From Rhodobacter flavimaris (lineage in GTDB: Bacteria > Pseudomonadota > Alphaproteobacteria > Rhodobacterales > Rhodobacteraceae), in contig NZ_JAJUOS010000008.1 of NCBI RefSeq assembly GCF_021378075.1, positions 124,001-188,000 on the forward strand: DNA of 64,000 nucleotides. The letters are read 5' to 3'. Positions 17,801-26,345 of the stretch are shown here, piece after piece (position 1 is the first letter of the stretch; every line of letters starts with the position of its first letter). Made by a program: the position numbers and the translations under genes. The notes beneath the pieces were generated by a model. The model searched no databases and was not told the DNA's origin. It saw only the letters and a program-made list of their open reading frames with translations.

Positions 17801-19421
17801 GGTTGGTGACCTGGCTGAAGTTCTGGCGGAAGAAATGCGACAGCGGGCGGTATTGCTTGGACAGAACCGCCGGCGGCGTGTCGTCGCCCATCGAGGCGAT
17901 GGCTTCCTTGCCGTCCTCGGCCATCGGCGCAAGGATCTGTTCCAGCTCCTCGACCGAGTAGCCCGCCGCGATCTGGCGCTTGCGCAGCTCGGCACCCGAG
18001 AACAGCGCCTTTTCCGGCACGTCGCGCATCAGCGCGTTCAGGTCCACCACCTTCTCGACCCATTCGCCGAAGGGTTGGCTGTTGGCCAGGCGGTCCTTGA
18101 TGTCCTTGTCGTGGTAGAGCTTGCCCTCGCGCATATCGACCGCGATCATCTGACCCGGCCCGAGCGCGCCTTTTTCGCGCACACCCATTTCGTCGATCGG
18201 CACCATGCCGACCTCGGAACCCGCGATCAGCATACCGTCGCCAGTCACGACATAGCGCATCGGGCGCAGGCCATTGCGGTCAAGACCGCCGCAGACCCAG
18301 CGGCCATCGGTCATTGCCAGCGCGGCCGGGCCGTCCCACGGCTCCATGACAGAGTTGCAATAGGCATACATGTCCTGCCAGGCCTTGGGCATGTCGGTCG
18401 TGGCTTTCGACCAGGCCTCGGGGACCAGCATCGTCTTGGTCATCGGCGCCGAGCGGCCCGAACGCACCATGACTTCGAACACCGCGTCCAGCGCGCCCGA
18501 GTCCGAGGCGCCAGCCGGGATGATCGGCTTGATGTCCTCGGCGGCGTCGCCGAAGGTGCCCGAGGCCATGCGGATCTCGTGGCTCTTCATCCAGTTGATG
18601 TTGCCCTTGATCGTGTTGATCTCGCCGTTATGGGCAAGCATGCGGAAAGGCTGCGCCAGCCACCACTGCGGGAAGGTGTTCGTCGAGTAGCGCTGGTGAT
18701 AGATCGCGAAGGCCGACTCGAAGCGGTCGTCCTTGAGGTCGGGGTAGAACTCCGCGACCTGCTCGGCCAGCATCATGCCCTTGTAGATGATCGAGCGCGT
18801 CGACAGCGAGCAGAGATAGAGGCCCGCGATCTGCGCCGCGATCGCCGCTTTCTCGATGCGGCGGCGGATGACGTAAAGCTCGCGCTCGAACTGCTCGTCG
18901 TCGATGTCCTTCTCGCAGCGGATCAGGATCTGCTCGATCTCGGGACGGGTGGCGTTGGCCTTGTCGCCCAGCACTTCGGTGTTCACCGGAACGTGGCGCC
19001 AGCCGTAGATGTAGTGGCCCATCCGCAGAACTTCGGATTCCACGATCGTGCGGCAGCGCTCCTGCGCGCCGAAATCGGTGCGCGGCAGGAAGATCTGGCC
19101 CACGGCCACGCGCTTTTGCATGTCCGGCTCGTGGCCGGTGCGGCGGATCTGGTCATAGAAGAAGGGAACCGGGATTTGCACATGGATGCCCGCGCCGTCG
19201 CCGGTCTTGCCATCGGCATCCACCGCGCCACGGTGCCAGATCGCCTTCAGCGCCTCGATGCCGTTCTCGACAACCTTGCGCGAGGCCTTGCCGTCCAGCG
19301 AGACCACAAGACCCACGCCGCACGATGCCTTCTCGTCGTCCAGCTTGAACAGCGAGTTCTCGTCCATCCACTTGCGCTTGGCTTCCTCGGCGGCAACCCA
19401 GGCTTCATCGTATTTCGTCAT
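14883..19421 (-). CDS. gltB: Glutamate synthase (NADPH) large subunit
   Basis: GltB transfers the glutamine amide to 2-oxoglutarate, giving two glutamates, with reducing power from GltD. The 1512-residue length is normal for the bacterial alpha subunit. Cys34 in ASCGVG would become the N-terminal nucleophile of the class II amidotransferase after removal of a 33-residue propeptide. The 3Fe-4S cluster region CIMVRQCQSNTCPVGVC and the C-terminal GGIAVILGRIGANFGAGMTG helix repeats are clear. It follows gltD and a small exported protein on the same strand, with a terminator behind it. Confidence 0.97.
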   Translation of the reverse strand: MTKYDEAWVAAEEAKRKWMDENSLFKLDDEKASCGVGLVVSLDGKASRKVVENGIEALKAIWHRGAVDADGKTGDGAGIHVQIPVPFFYDQIRRTGHEPDMQKRVAVGQIFLPRTDFGAQERCRTIVESEVLRMGHYIYGWRHVPVNTEVLGDKANATRPEIEQILIRCEKDIDDEQFERELYVIRRRIEKAAIAAQIAGLYLCSLSTRSIIYKGMMLAEQVAEFYPDLKDDRFESAFAIYHQRYSTNTFPQWWLAQPFRMLAHNGEINTIKGNINWMKSHEIRMASGTFGDAAEDIKPIIPAGASDSGALDAVFEVMVRSGRSAPMTKTMLVPEAWSKATTDMPKAWQDMYAYCNSVMEPWDGPAALAMTDGRWVCGGLDRNGLRPMRYVVTGDGMLIAGSEVGMVPIDEMGVREKGALGPGQMIAVDMREGKLYHDKDIKDRLANSQPFGEWVEKVVDLNALMRDVPEKALFSGAELRKRQIAAGYSVEELEQILAPMAEDGKEAIASMGDDTPPAVLSKQYRPLSHFFRQNFSQVTNPPIDSLRESRVMSLKTRFGNLKNVLDEDSSQTEILSLESPFIANAEYEQMFKQFGDSVAIIDCTFPANADQEALREGLERIRAEAEDAVRSGALHIVLTDEHQGADRVAMPMILATSAVHSWLTRKGLRTFTSINVRSAECIDSHYFAVLIGSGATTVNAYLAQDSIADRIERGLLEGSLVDNMRRYRDAIDAGLLKIMSKMGISIISSYRGGLNFEAVGLSRAMVAEYFPGMHSRISGIGLHGIQHKLEEVHTKGWKGGQDVMPIGGFYKARRTGEKHAWEAQTMHLLQSACDRASYDLWKQYSAMMRANPPIHIRDLLDIKTLGKPVPIEEVESITSIRKRFVTPGMSLGALSPEAHKLLNVAMNRIGAKSDSGEGGEDPAHFVPEPNGDNPSAKIKQVASGRFGVTAEYLNHCEELEIKVAQGAKPGEGGQLPGMKVTDLIARLRHSTKGVTLISPPPHHDIYSIEDLAQLIYDLKQINPRCKVTVKLVASSGVGTIAAGVAKAKADIILISGHNGGTGASPATSIKYAGLPWEMGLTEAHQVLAMNKLRDRVTLRTDGGLRTGRDIVMAAMMGAEEYGIGTAALIAMGCIMVRQCQSNTCPVGVCTQDPALRAKFTGTADKVVNLITFYAQEVREILASIGARSMDEIIGRADLLTQVSRGSAFLDDLDLNPLLITVDGWDKIVYDRSKPRNYVPDTLDAEIIKDGHRFFEDGEKMQLSYAVRNTLRTIGTRASSHIVKNFGMRNALQPDHLTVKLTGSCGQSLGAFAAPGLKIEVSGDANDYVGKGLSGGTIVVRPPMASPLVASENTIIGNTVLYGATDGHLFAAGRAGERFGVRNSGAKVVVEGCGSNGCEYMTGGIAVILGRIGANFGAGMTGGMAYLYDPDGLAEDYMNLESLVTCAVSHPHWEAQLKGLIERHAKETGSRKASDILQNWEAERANFLQVCPKEMLVHLPFPLSDEPQAMPAE

Positions 19422-19433
19422 GTCAGTGCCTCC

Positions 19434-20150
19434 TCAGAGAGTGGGTCGGTCATTCAGGGGCGACGCGCCGGTCATCAGCATGTCGCAATCATATTTCGGG
19501 CGGGTCTCACCAAAACCCTCGTCGCCGGGAAAGGCGAAACTCACGGGGGTCATCAAGGTCGAGGCCTTGTCGCCAAAGACGTTCTCGAATTGCTCGGTAT
19601 CCGAAAAGAACAGGCGCAACTCGCGGCTGATCAGTTGCCGGCCCTTGCGGTGGGCGAGGAAGTTTCCCGCCTCGTCCTCGACGGTCATGTCGAACTCGCA
19701 ACGCTCCAGCGCGACGCCGTCGATGGTTACGCTTTCGCCGGTAAGCCGGTCGAAGCCCACGTTGCGGCGCACCTCGCCGAAGTTGTTGCGCGTGACGAAG
19801 TCGTAATCGTCGCGTCCCTCGGCCAGCAGCGCGCTGAACGAGGCATGATCGACCGAGCCTGCTTCGTCCAGCCGGTCAATCTCGCCGGTTTCGGTGCTGT
19901 AGCTCAGCATCCAGCGGGTCTCGTCGTCGAGCTTGGAGATGAAGAACACGCCCGAGCCATCAGCAAAGGCGATGTTGCGATAGCCGGCAGGGTCGGCCTC
20001 GCAGCGGTAATGGTTCGCGACCTGGCAATCGTGCAGTTGCACGGTCATTTCCAGATCGCAGCCGGGCGGCGGCGTGAACGAGGTGGCAGCCGCGGGCAGG
20101 ACGGCGAAAAGCCCCCCGACCGTTGCCAGAATTGCCGCTCTTGCGATCAC
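19434..20150 (-). CDS. Exported protein of unknown function in the glt operon
   Basis: No family recognised. I place the start at a GTG (20150) because AAAGGG lies about 9 bases upstream and it gives a clean signal peptide (ARAAILATVGGLFAVLPAAATS); earlier in-frame starts would put a charged leader before it. The mature part (~215 residues) is acidic and soluble, with cysteines in GCDLE, HDCQ, RCEAD, RCEFD and YDCDM that could form disulphides. It lies 12 bases upstream of gltB and about 107 bases after gltD on the same strand, so it is probably co-transcribed, which is odd for a periplasmic protein in a cytosolic enzyme operon. Confidence 0.75.
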   Translation of the reverse strand: MIARAAILATVGGLFAVLPAAATSFTPPPGCDLEMTVQLHDCQVANHYRCEADPAGYRNIAFADGSGVFFISKLDDETRWMLSYSTETGEIDRLDEAGSVDHASFSALLAEGRDDYDFVTRNNFGEVRRNVGFDRLTGESVTIDGVALERCEFDMTVEDEAGNFLAHRKGRQLISRELRLFFSDTEQFENVFGDKASTLMTPVSFAFPGDEGFGETRPKYDCDMLMTGASPLNDRPTL

Positions 20151-20257
20151 CGCAGTTACCCTTTCGAAGCCTGTTGGGTCAGCCGTGCTGACCCGATGAA
20201 GTCCGCCGGACCTCTGATCCGCATCGGCAAGAGGGTTCCCCCGCCGATGCGCCCTAA

Positions 20258-21691
20258 TCACTCGGCCGCGACTGCCGCCGCGCCGTCGATGAACTTGACG
20301 ACCGCCTCAGCCGCCTCGCGCCCGTCACGGATCGCCCAAACCACAAGGCTTGCGCCGCGCACGATGTCGCCCACCGCGAAAACGCCCGGCAGGCTGGTCA
20401 TATGCGTGCCGAAGGACGCCTTGACGGTGCCCCAACGGGTCACTTCCAGCCCGTCCACGCCCCAAAGCTTGGGCAGGTTCTCGGGCTCGAAGCCAAGCGC
20501 CTTGATCACCAGATCGGCGGGCTCTTCGTAGATGCCGCCCTCGATCGGCTCGGGCGACTGGCGGCCCGAAGCATCCGGCGCGCCCAGCTTCATGCGCTGC
20601 ACGGTGACCGAGGCGACCGGATTGCCCGAGAACCCCTTGGGCGCGGCCATCCAGACGAACTCGACGCCTTCTTCCTCGGCGTTCTGCACTTCGCGCTGCG
20701 AGCCGGGCATGTTGGCGCGGTCGCGGCGGTAGAGACACTTGACCGACTTGGCGCCCTGACGGATCGCAGTGCGCACGCAATCCATCGCGGTGTCGCCACC
20801 GCCGATTACGACGACGTTCTTGCCCTCGGCATTATAAGTGCCATCGGTGAATTCCGGCACATCGTCACCGAAGCTAAGCTTGTTCGACACGGTCAGGTAG
20901 TCGATCGCGCGCACGATACCGTCGGCATCTGCGCCCGGATCGGTCAGATCGCGGGTCTTGTAGACGCCGGTAGCGATGACGATGGCGTCATGCTTGCCGC
21001 GGATCGCGTCAAAGCTGAGGTCCTCGCCGACGTTGCAGTTCAGCACGAATTCGACGCCGCCCTGCGCAAGCTGATCGACGCGCTGCATGACGATGTCTTT
21101 TTCCAGCTTGAAGCCGGGGATGCCGTAGGTCAGCAGGCCGCCCGCGCGGTCGTAGCGGTCATAGACGGTGACTTGCAGACCCGCGCGGCGCAGCGCGTCG
21201 GCGGCGGCCAGGCCGCCCGGACCCGCGCCGATGATGCCCACCGATTCCGCGCGCTCGGTCGCGGGCTTAACGGGTTTCACCCAGCCCATGTCCCAGGCGG
21301 TGTCGGTGATATACTTCTCGATAGCGCCGATGGTGACGGTGCCATGGCCCGATTGCTCGATCACGCAGTTACCTTCGCACAGGCGGTCCTGCGGGCAGAT
21401 GCGGCCGCAGATCTCGGGGAAGGTGTTGGTGGCCTGGCTGATCTCATAGGCCTCTTGCAGACGGCCCGCGGCGGTCAGGCGCAGCCAGTCGGGGATGTTG
21501 TTGTGCAGCGGGCAGTGCGTGTGACAATAGGGCACGCCACATTGCGAGCAGCGCGAGGCCTGCTCGGTCGCTTTCGCGTCGGCGAACTCGCGGTAAATCT
21601 CGTTGAAGTCGTGGGAGCGCACACTTGCGTCACGCTTCTCGGGCATCTCCTTCGCCGTATGGACGAACTTGAGCATGCGTTCCTTTGCCAT
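20258..21691 (-). CDS. gltD: Glutamate synthase (NADPH) small subunit
   Basis: GltD oxidises NADPH on FAD and passes electrons through Fe-S clusters to GltB. The 477-residue protein has the two N-terminal cysteine clusters CSQCGVPYCHTHCP and CGRICPQDRLCEGNC. They are followed by the FAD motif GIIGAGPGGLAAADALRRAG and a second dinucleotide motif VVIGGGDTAMDC. GGGAGGC-type Shine-Dalgarno bases precede the ATG at 21691. The 160-bp AT-richer gap upstream, after uppP, probably contains the glt promoter, but no confident boxes were found. Confidence 0.96.
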   Translation of the reverse strand: MAKERMLKFVHTAKEMPEKRDASVRSHDFNEIYREFADAKATEQASRCSQCGVPYCHTHCPLHNNIPDWLRLTAAGRLQEAYEISQATNTFPEICGRICPQDRLCEGNCVIEQSGHGTVTIGAIEKYITDTAWDMGWVKPVKPATERAESVGIIGAGPGGLAAADALRRAGLQVTVYDRYDRAGGLLTYGIPGFKLEKDIVMQRVDQLAQGGVEFVLNCNVGEDLSFDAIRGKHDAIVIATGVYKTRDLTDPGADADGIVRAIDYLTVSNKLSFGDDVPEFTDGTYNAEGKNVVVIGGGDTAMDCVRTAIRQGAKSVKCLYRRDRANMPGSQREVQNAEEEGVEFVWMAAPKGFSGNPVASVTVQRMKLGAPDASGRQSPEPIEGGIYEEPADLVIKALGFEPENLPKLWGVDGLEVTRWGTVKASFGTHMTSLPGVFAVGDIVRGASLVVWAIRDGREAAEAVVKFIDGAAAVAAE

Positions 21692-21851
21692 GGCCGTGCC
21701 TCCCTTCGAATGGATCGGGTGCGCATGGTTACACCGGGTCTGTGGAAAATAAAAGTCAGCAATACTGTCTTAAATGGCATAAAAATGCAGCCGATGGTCG
21801 CGACAGGCGGTCGCAATACCCGAAATTAGGTCAACACGTGATACCTAACAC

Positions 21852-22652
21852 TCAATAACCCACGTAAATAAACGCCAGAGCAGCGGTTCCGACGATGATT
21901 CGCCACCAGCCGAAAGCCGCGTAACCATGCCGCCCGACGAAATCCAAGAGGCCCCGCACAACAAAGACCCCCGAGATGAAGGCCGCAACGAAGCCAATCG
22001 CGATCAGGTCGATGTCATTAGCGTTGAGCAGATCGCGGCTCTTGTAAAGATCATAGGCGAAAGCGCCCGCCATGGTCGGCATCGACAGGAAAAAGCTGAA
22101 CTCGGCCGCGGCGCGCTTGGACACGCCCATCAACATCGCGCCGACAATGGTCGAGCCCGAACGCGAGACGCCCGGAATCATCGCAAGGCACTGGAACAGG
22201 CCGATCTTGAACGCCATGGCGGGGGACAGGTGCATTGCGTCCGTCTCACGCTCGGGCAGGTTCAGCCGGTCAACCCAAAGCAGGATCACGCCGCCCAGCA
22301 CCAGCATCGAGGCGATCAGGATCGGCGTCTCGAACAGCACTTTCTTGATGATGTCATGCGCGGCAACGCCGACGATCACCGCGGGTAGAAATGCAATCAG
22401 CACCGAAAGGATGAAGCGGCGCGCGGCCGGATCATGCGGGGCGGAGGCGAAGACATGGATCAGCCGTCCTGCATAGACGCCGACGATCGCCAGAATCGCG
22501 CCCAGCTGGATCAGTACCTCGAAGGTCTTGCCCGACGAGTTGAAGCCAAGAAAATGACCGGCCAAGAGAATATGGCCGGTCGAGGAAACGGGTATGAACT
22601 CGGTCAGCCCCTCAAGCAGGCCAAGCAGGCCCGCAATGATCGTGTCGCTCAT
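21852..22652 (-). CDS. uppP: Undecaprenyl-diphosphatase (BacA type)
   Basis: UppP dephosphorylates undecaprenyl diphosphate outside the inner membrane, recycling the lipid carrier for peptidoglycan and surface polysaccharide. The 266-residue multi-spanning protein carries both family signatures, [16 protein letters not shown] near the N-terminus and [14 protein letters not shown] mid-protein, with catalytic Glu, Ser and Arg retained. Its start shares one base with the stop of the upstream NDUFA9-like gene (TAATG). Confidence 0.95.
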   Translation of the reverse strand: MSDTIIAGLLGLLEGLTEFIPVSSTGHILLAGHFLGFNSSGKTFEVLIQLGAILAIVGVYAGRLIHVFASAPHDPAARRFILSVLIAFLPAVIVGVAAHDIIKKVLFETPILIASMLVLGGVILLWVDRLNLPERETDAMHLSPAMAFKIGLFQCLAMIPGVSRSGSTIVGAMLMGVSKRAAAEFSFFLSMPTMAGAFAYDLYKSRDLLNANDIDLIAIGFVAAFISGVFVVRGLLDFVGRHGYAAFGWWRIIVGTAALAFIYVGY

Positions 22653-23638
22653 TACGAGGTCTTGCGCATGTTCTTCGCAGAGGCCTGGATGGCGTCATAC
22701 TGTCCATGCGGACGGAAGCGCCACAGGTAGTCAGGCAGCACGGCGCCGACCGGCGTCGGCTTGATGCCCAGATCCGCAAAGGTCTTGGCGCCTTCCGAAA
22801 CCACATTGTCCTTTTGCAGGTTCTTCAGCTGGTCGAGCGTCAGGATCCGGTTGGTCACGAGGCCAAGCGTCACTCCCTGAAGCACGTCGAAGGCGCCAGC
22901 GATGATCTTGGCGACGAAGACGGGCAGGCTGACCACGAGGCGGCGGCGGTTGATCACCGCAAGCATCCGGCCCATCAGGCCCTTGAACGTATCCACATCG
23001 GGACCGCCGAGTTCGTAGATGCCGGTGGCCTTGCCCTCGGCGCCGATCACCGCCGCTTGTGCCACGTCATCGACCCAGACCGGCTGGAAGCGCGTGTCGC
23101 CACCGGCGACCGGCAGCACCGGGCCGAACTTGGCCATGGCCGCGAACTTGTTGAAGAAGCCGTCCTCGGTCCCGAACAGGATCGAGGGGCGCAGGATCAT
23201 CGCGCTCGGGAAATGCTTGACCACCTCGGCCTCACCAAGCGCCTTGGTGCGCGCGTAGTTGCTTTCCGATTCCGCATCCGCGCCGATAGCCGAAACATGC
23301 ACCAGCGACTTGACGCCTTCTTTCGCGGCGATCCGCGCGATCAGCCCGGCACCATCGGCCTGCACCGCGTCGAAACGGTTCGGGCCTTCGTTCACGAGGA
23401 TACCGACACAGTTGATCACCGCATCCGCGCCGCGCATCGCTTCGCGCACACTGACGTGGTCGCGGATATTGCACAGAACCGGCTCGACCTGACCAACGGC
23501 ACCGTAGGGCTTCACGAAGAGCGCCTCGTTCGGGCGGCGCACCGCAACGCGCACGCGCCAGCCGTCCTTTGCCATGCGCCGGGCGATGTAACGCCCGAGG
23601 AATCCGGAACCGCCATAGATCGTGACCAGCTTCGACAT
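22652..23638 (-). CDS. NDUFA9-like NAD(P)-binding protein (complex I 39-kDa subunit family)
   Basis: This 328-residue atypical SDR protein starts with [32 protein letters not shown], the dinucleotide-binding fold of the NDUFA9 family. In alphaproteobacteria such proteins are linked to complex I assembly or quinone metabolism, but the role here is inferred. The start at 23638 was chosen because it begins the Rossmann strand; longer frames would run through the tRNA-Leu region. Overlap with uppP suggests co-transcription. It is divergent from the tRNA gene. Confidence 0.82.
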   Translation of the reverse strand: MSKLVTIYGGSGFLGRYIARRMAKDGWRVRVAVRRPNEALFVKPYGAVGQVEPVLCNIRDHVSVREAMRGADAVINCVGILVNEGPNRFDAVQADGAGLIARIAAKEGVKSLVHVSAIGADAESESNYARTKALGEAEVVKHFPSAMILRPSILFGTEDGFFNKFAAMAKFGPVLPVAGGDTRFQPVWVDDVAQAAVIGAEGKATGIYELGGPDVDTFKGLMGRMLAVINRRRLVVSLPVFVAKIIAGAFDVLQGVTLGLVTNRILTLDQLKNLQKDNVVSEGAKTFADLGIKPTPVGAVLPDYLWRFRPHGQYDAIQASAKNMRKTS

Positions 23639-23753
23639 CGGCTTTGGCCTTTCAATTGAAAAAAGTTGTCCCCTGATTAGCGCCAAGGCCCTTGTCAAAC
23701 AAGGCCAAAGGCCGGGTCGCAGACGGATGCGAAGAAAATCTTTCAAACCCCCG

Positions 23754-23782
23754 TTGACAGTGCCTGCGCCCCCGGATACATC
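23754..23782 (+). promoter_or_regulatory. Candidate sigma-70 promoter for tRNA-Leu
   Basis: A perfect -35 box TTGACA (23754-23759) is followed after 17 bases by TACATC (23777-23782), a weak -10. The tRNA starts 17 bases further on. The strong -35 and short leader suit a stable-RNA gene. Confidence 0.6.
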
Positions 23783-23798
23783 GCCCCTCACGACACCG

Positions 23799-23883
23799 GC
23801 CCAGGTGGCGGAATTGGTAGACGCGCACGGTTCAGGTCCGTGTGCCGCAAGGCGTGGAGGTTCGAGTCCTCTCCTGGGCACCA
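23799..23883 (+). tRNA. tRNA-Leu (anticodon CAG)
   Basis: The acceptor arms GCCCAGG (23799-23805) and CCTGGGC (23873-23879) pair perfectly, followed by A and encoded CCA. The D-arm GGCGGAATTGGTAGACGC is leucine-type. The anticodon stem CACGG/CCGTG closes the loop TTCAGGT, giving CAG for CUG codons, the favoured Leu codon in this GC-rich genome. A long variable arm (GCCGCAAGGCG region) and the GGTTCGAGTCC T-arm complete a class II tRNA of 85 nt. Confidence 0.97.
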
Positions 23884-23930
23884 AACAAAAAAGCCGCTCA
23901 AGCGAATAGCTTGGGCGGCTTTTTTGTTTG
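23882..23930 (+). terminator. Strong intrinsic terminator after tRNA-Leu
   Basis: A long inverted repeat (arms 23882-23903 and 23909-23930, loop GAATA) has one G-T wobble and contains the GCCGC/GCGGC core flanked by A6 and T6. The T-run follows the stem on the plus strand. It begins on the CCA end of the tRNA, so the tRNA is transcribed alone. Confidence 0.9.
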
Positions 23931-24050
23931 GCCAGCTAGCGCGCGACGCAGTCGCATGACTGCGGCATCGTGAAGAATTGCCCCATCTGGCAAACTGGCG
24001 TAGCCTGAAGCCTAGTTGACGTGTCGTCCTTATCTGAAAGGAGAACGCGA

Positions 24051-24698
24051 ATGCTGCGCTCGGCTATGTTTTTAATCATCTGTTCTGCACTGATCGCCTC
24101 CGCGCCAGCCTCTGCTGACGCAAATGAGGTATACGGAAAAGCCAAGATCGCGATTCATTCCGATTACGCGCTGCAACCGAAGCAAAAGGACCGCTTCGCA
24201 GAGTTCAAGCGGCGCAACAACGTGTTCTACTCCGCCTTCGTGGTGAACACGCGCAGCGATACATTCTACACCATGACGGATGAGCATTCGCTTGAGGATG
24301 CGCAGGCTCAGGGCATCGCGGGGTGCCGCATGGTCTCGCCGCCCGACGCCGCGAAAAGCTGCACTCTTTACGCTTCCGCCACGCCCACGGGTGGAGCTGT
24401 CGCGAATATACCGCTCTCGGGCACCATCTCGATGTCGCTGAGCAAGGAAATCGCGAAAGCACTCAAGTCATCCAAGCACGAGACATTTGTGGCGGTTGCG
24501 ATCAATCACGTAGGCGCGTGGGGCTTGGTGTGGAACCAGCAGACCGAGGCCGTCGCCCGCGAGCGCGCACTGAAAGAATGCGACACTGCAACAAAGGACC
24601 CGAACCGGATGCGGCTCTACCCCGATGCGCTCATCAAGGCCAACCGCAGCCGGGGCGGCTTCAAATGTCAGGTGGTTTCGGCGTTCCGCACCAAGTAA
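24051..24698 (+). CDS. Exported protein of unknown function
   Basis: The 215-residue product begins with a signal peptide (MLRSAMFLIICSALIASAPASA, cleavage near residue 22). The start at 24051 has GAAAGGAGA about 8 bases upstream. The mature protein contains cysteines in AGCRM, SCTLY, KECD and FKCQV. The segment GAWGLVWNQQTEAVARERALKECD vaguely recalls the DUF4189 pattern of small secreted proteins, but I cannot assign it. It lies alone between the tRNA terminator and gpmI, with a base composition slightly less GC-rich than its neighbours. Confidence 0.75.
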   Translation: MLRSAMFLIICSALIASAPASADANEVYGKAKIAIHSDYALQPKQKDRFAEFKRRNNVFYSAFVVNTRSDTFYTMTDEHSLEDAQAQGIAGCRMVSPPDAAKSCTLYASATPTGGAVANIPLSGTISMSLSKEIAKALKSSKHETFVAVAINHVGAWGLVWNQQTEAVARERALKECDTATKDPNRMRLYPDALIKANRSRGGFKCQVVSAFRTK

Positions 24699-24824
24699 GC
24701 GCGCCACGACCGAAGCAGGACGCCCCGCAGATCCATCCGCTCACGCCTTGGCGAGGGTAGAGCGTCGCGGTTGCCCGTGGCGCTGCGGGCGCGTAAAAGG
24801 GCGCGAACCCTACAGGAGGCCCCG

Positions 24825-26345
24825 ATGACCCGTCCGAAACCTGTCGTGCTGTGCATTCTCGATGGCTGGGGCGAGCGCGCCGAGATCGAAGGCAACGCCC
24901 CTGCGCAAGCCAACACCCCAAACCTCGACCGCGCCTTCGCGACCTGCCCGAAGGCCACGCTGATCACGCATGGCCCCGATGTCGGCCTGCCGACCGGGCA
25001 GATGGGCAACTCGGAAGTCGGGCACACCAATATCGGCGCGGGCCGCGTGGTGGCGATGGATCTGGGCCAGATCGACCTTGCGATCGAGGATGACTCGTTT
25101 TTCAAGAATGAGGCGATCCTGAAATTCACCGCGACGGTGAAAGCCGCCGGGGGCCGCGCGCATCTGATGGGTGTGATCTCGGACGGCGGTGTGCATGGCC
25201 ATATCGAGCACACCCTGGCCGCGTGCAAGGCACTGGCCGGGGCGGGCGTGCCGGTCGTCGTTCATGCAATCACCGACGGGCGTGACGTGGCCCCCGACAG
25301 TGCCGCGCGCTTCATCGACGATTTCGTGGCGCGTCTACCCGAAGGCTGCACCGTCGGCACGGTGATCGGTCGCTATTGGGCGATGGACCGCGACAACCGG
25401 TGGGAACGCGTGGGCCTTGCCTATGACGCCATGGTCAAGGCCGAGGGGCTGCATGCGGCCACGCCGGCCGAGGCCGTCGCGCAATCCTATGCCAAAAGCG
25501 AGATGGACGAATTCATCAAGCCCACCGTGATCGCGGGCTACACCGGCACCGCCGACAATGACGGCTTCTTCTGCCTGAACTTCCGTGCCGACCGCGCGCG
25601 CGAGATCCTGCGTGCGCTGGCCGAGCCGGGCTTTGCCGAGCTTGACACCTCAGCGCGGCCGAAATGGTCGGCGCTGCTGGGTATGGTCGAGTATTCGGTC
25701 GATCACAGCAAATACATGGACACGGCCTATCCCAAGCGCGACATCGTCAACACTTTGGGCGAGTGGGTCTCGAAACAGGGGCTGACGCAGTTCCACCTGG
25801 CCGAGACCGAGAAATACCCGCATGTGACCTTCTTCCTGAACGGCGGCAAGGAAGCGCCGTGGGAGGGCGAGGACCGCTTCATGCCGAAGTCGCCGAAGGT
25901 CGCCACCTACGATCTGCAACCCGAGATGAGCGCGCCCGAAGTCACCGACAAATTCGTCGAGGCGATCGAGAAGGGCTATGACCTGATCGTGGTGAACTAT
26001 GCCAACCCCGACATGGTCGGCCATACCGGTAGCCTGCCCGCCGCTATCGCCGCCTGCGAAGAGATCGACCGCGATCTGGGTCGCGTGGTGGCCGCGCTGG
26101 AAAAAGCCGGGGGCGCGATGATCATCACCGCCGACCACGGGAATTGCGAGACCATGATCGACCCGGTGACCGGCGGCCCGCACACCGCGCATACCATCAA
26201 CCCGGTTCCGGTGGCGCTGGTCGGCGGCCCGGCTGGCGCCACGCTGCACAAGGGGCGTCTGGCCGATCTGGCGCCGACGCTGCTCGATCTCATGCAGCTG
26301 CCCGTGCCGCCCGAGATGACCGGCAAGTCGCTGATCGGGCGGTGA
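24825..26345 (+). CDS. gpmI: 2,3-bisphosphoglycerate-independent phosphoglycerate mutase
   Basis: GpmI interconverts 3- and 2-phosphoglycerate using two metal ions. The 506-residue protein has the N-terminal VVLCILDGWGER metal motif, the phosphoserine in GNSEVGHTNIGAGR, and the C-terminal TADHGNCE and HTAHTINPVPVAL metal-ligand motifs. The start at 24825 has CAGGAGG upstream. Its stop overlaps the envC-like start (TGATG), so it leads a gpmI-envC-ctpA unit. Confidence 0.96.
   Translation: MTRPKPVVLCILDGWGERAEIEGNAPAQANTPNLDRAFATCPKATLITHGPDVGLPTGQMGNSEVGHTNIGAGRVVAMDLGQIDLAIEDDSFFKNEAILKFTATVKAAGGRAHLMGVISDGGVHGHIEHTLAACKALAGAGVPVVVHAITDGRDVAPDSAARFIDDFVARLPEGCTVGTVIGRYWAMDRDNRWERVGLAYDAMVKAEGLHAATPAEAVAQSYAKSEMDEFIKPTVIAGYTGTADNDGFFCLNFRADRAREILRALAEPGFAELDTSARPKWSALLGMVEYSVDHSKYMDTAYPKRDIVNTLGEWVSKQGLTQFHLAETEKYPHVTFFLNGGKEAPWEGEDRFMPKSPKVATYDLQPEMSAPEVTDKFVEAIEKGYDLIVVNYANPDMVGHTGSLPAAIAACEEIDRDLGRVVAALEKAGGAMIITADHGNCETMIDPVTGGPHTAHTINPVPVALVGGPAGATLHKGRLADLAPTLLDLMQLPVPPEMTGKSLIGR

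Noticed and set aside
14664..20531. Very long open frames on the plus strand opposite gltB and gltD
   Set aside because: They are antisense mirrors produced by high third-position GC in real genes; translations are rich in Arg, His and Gly with no motifs.
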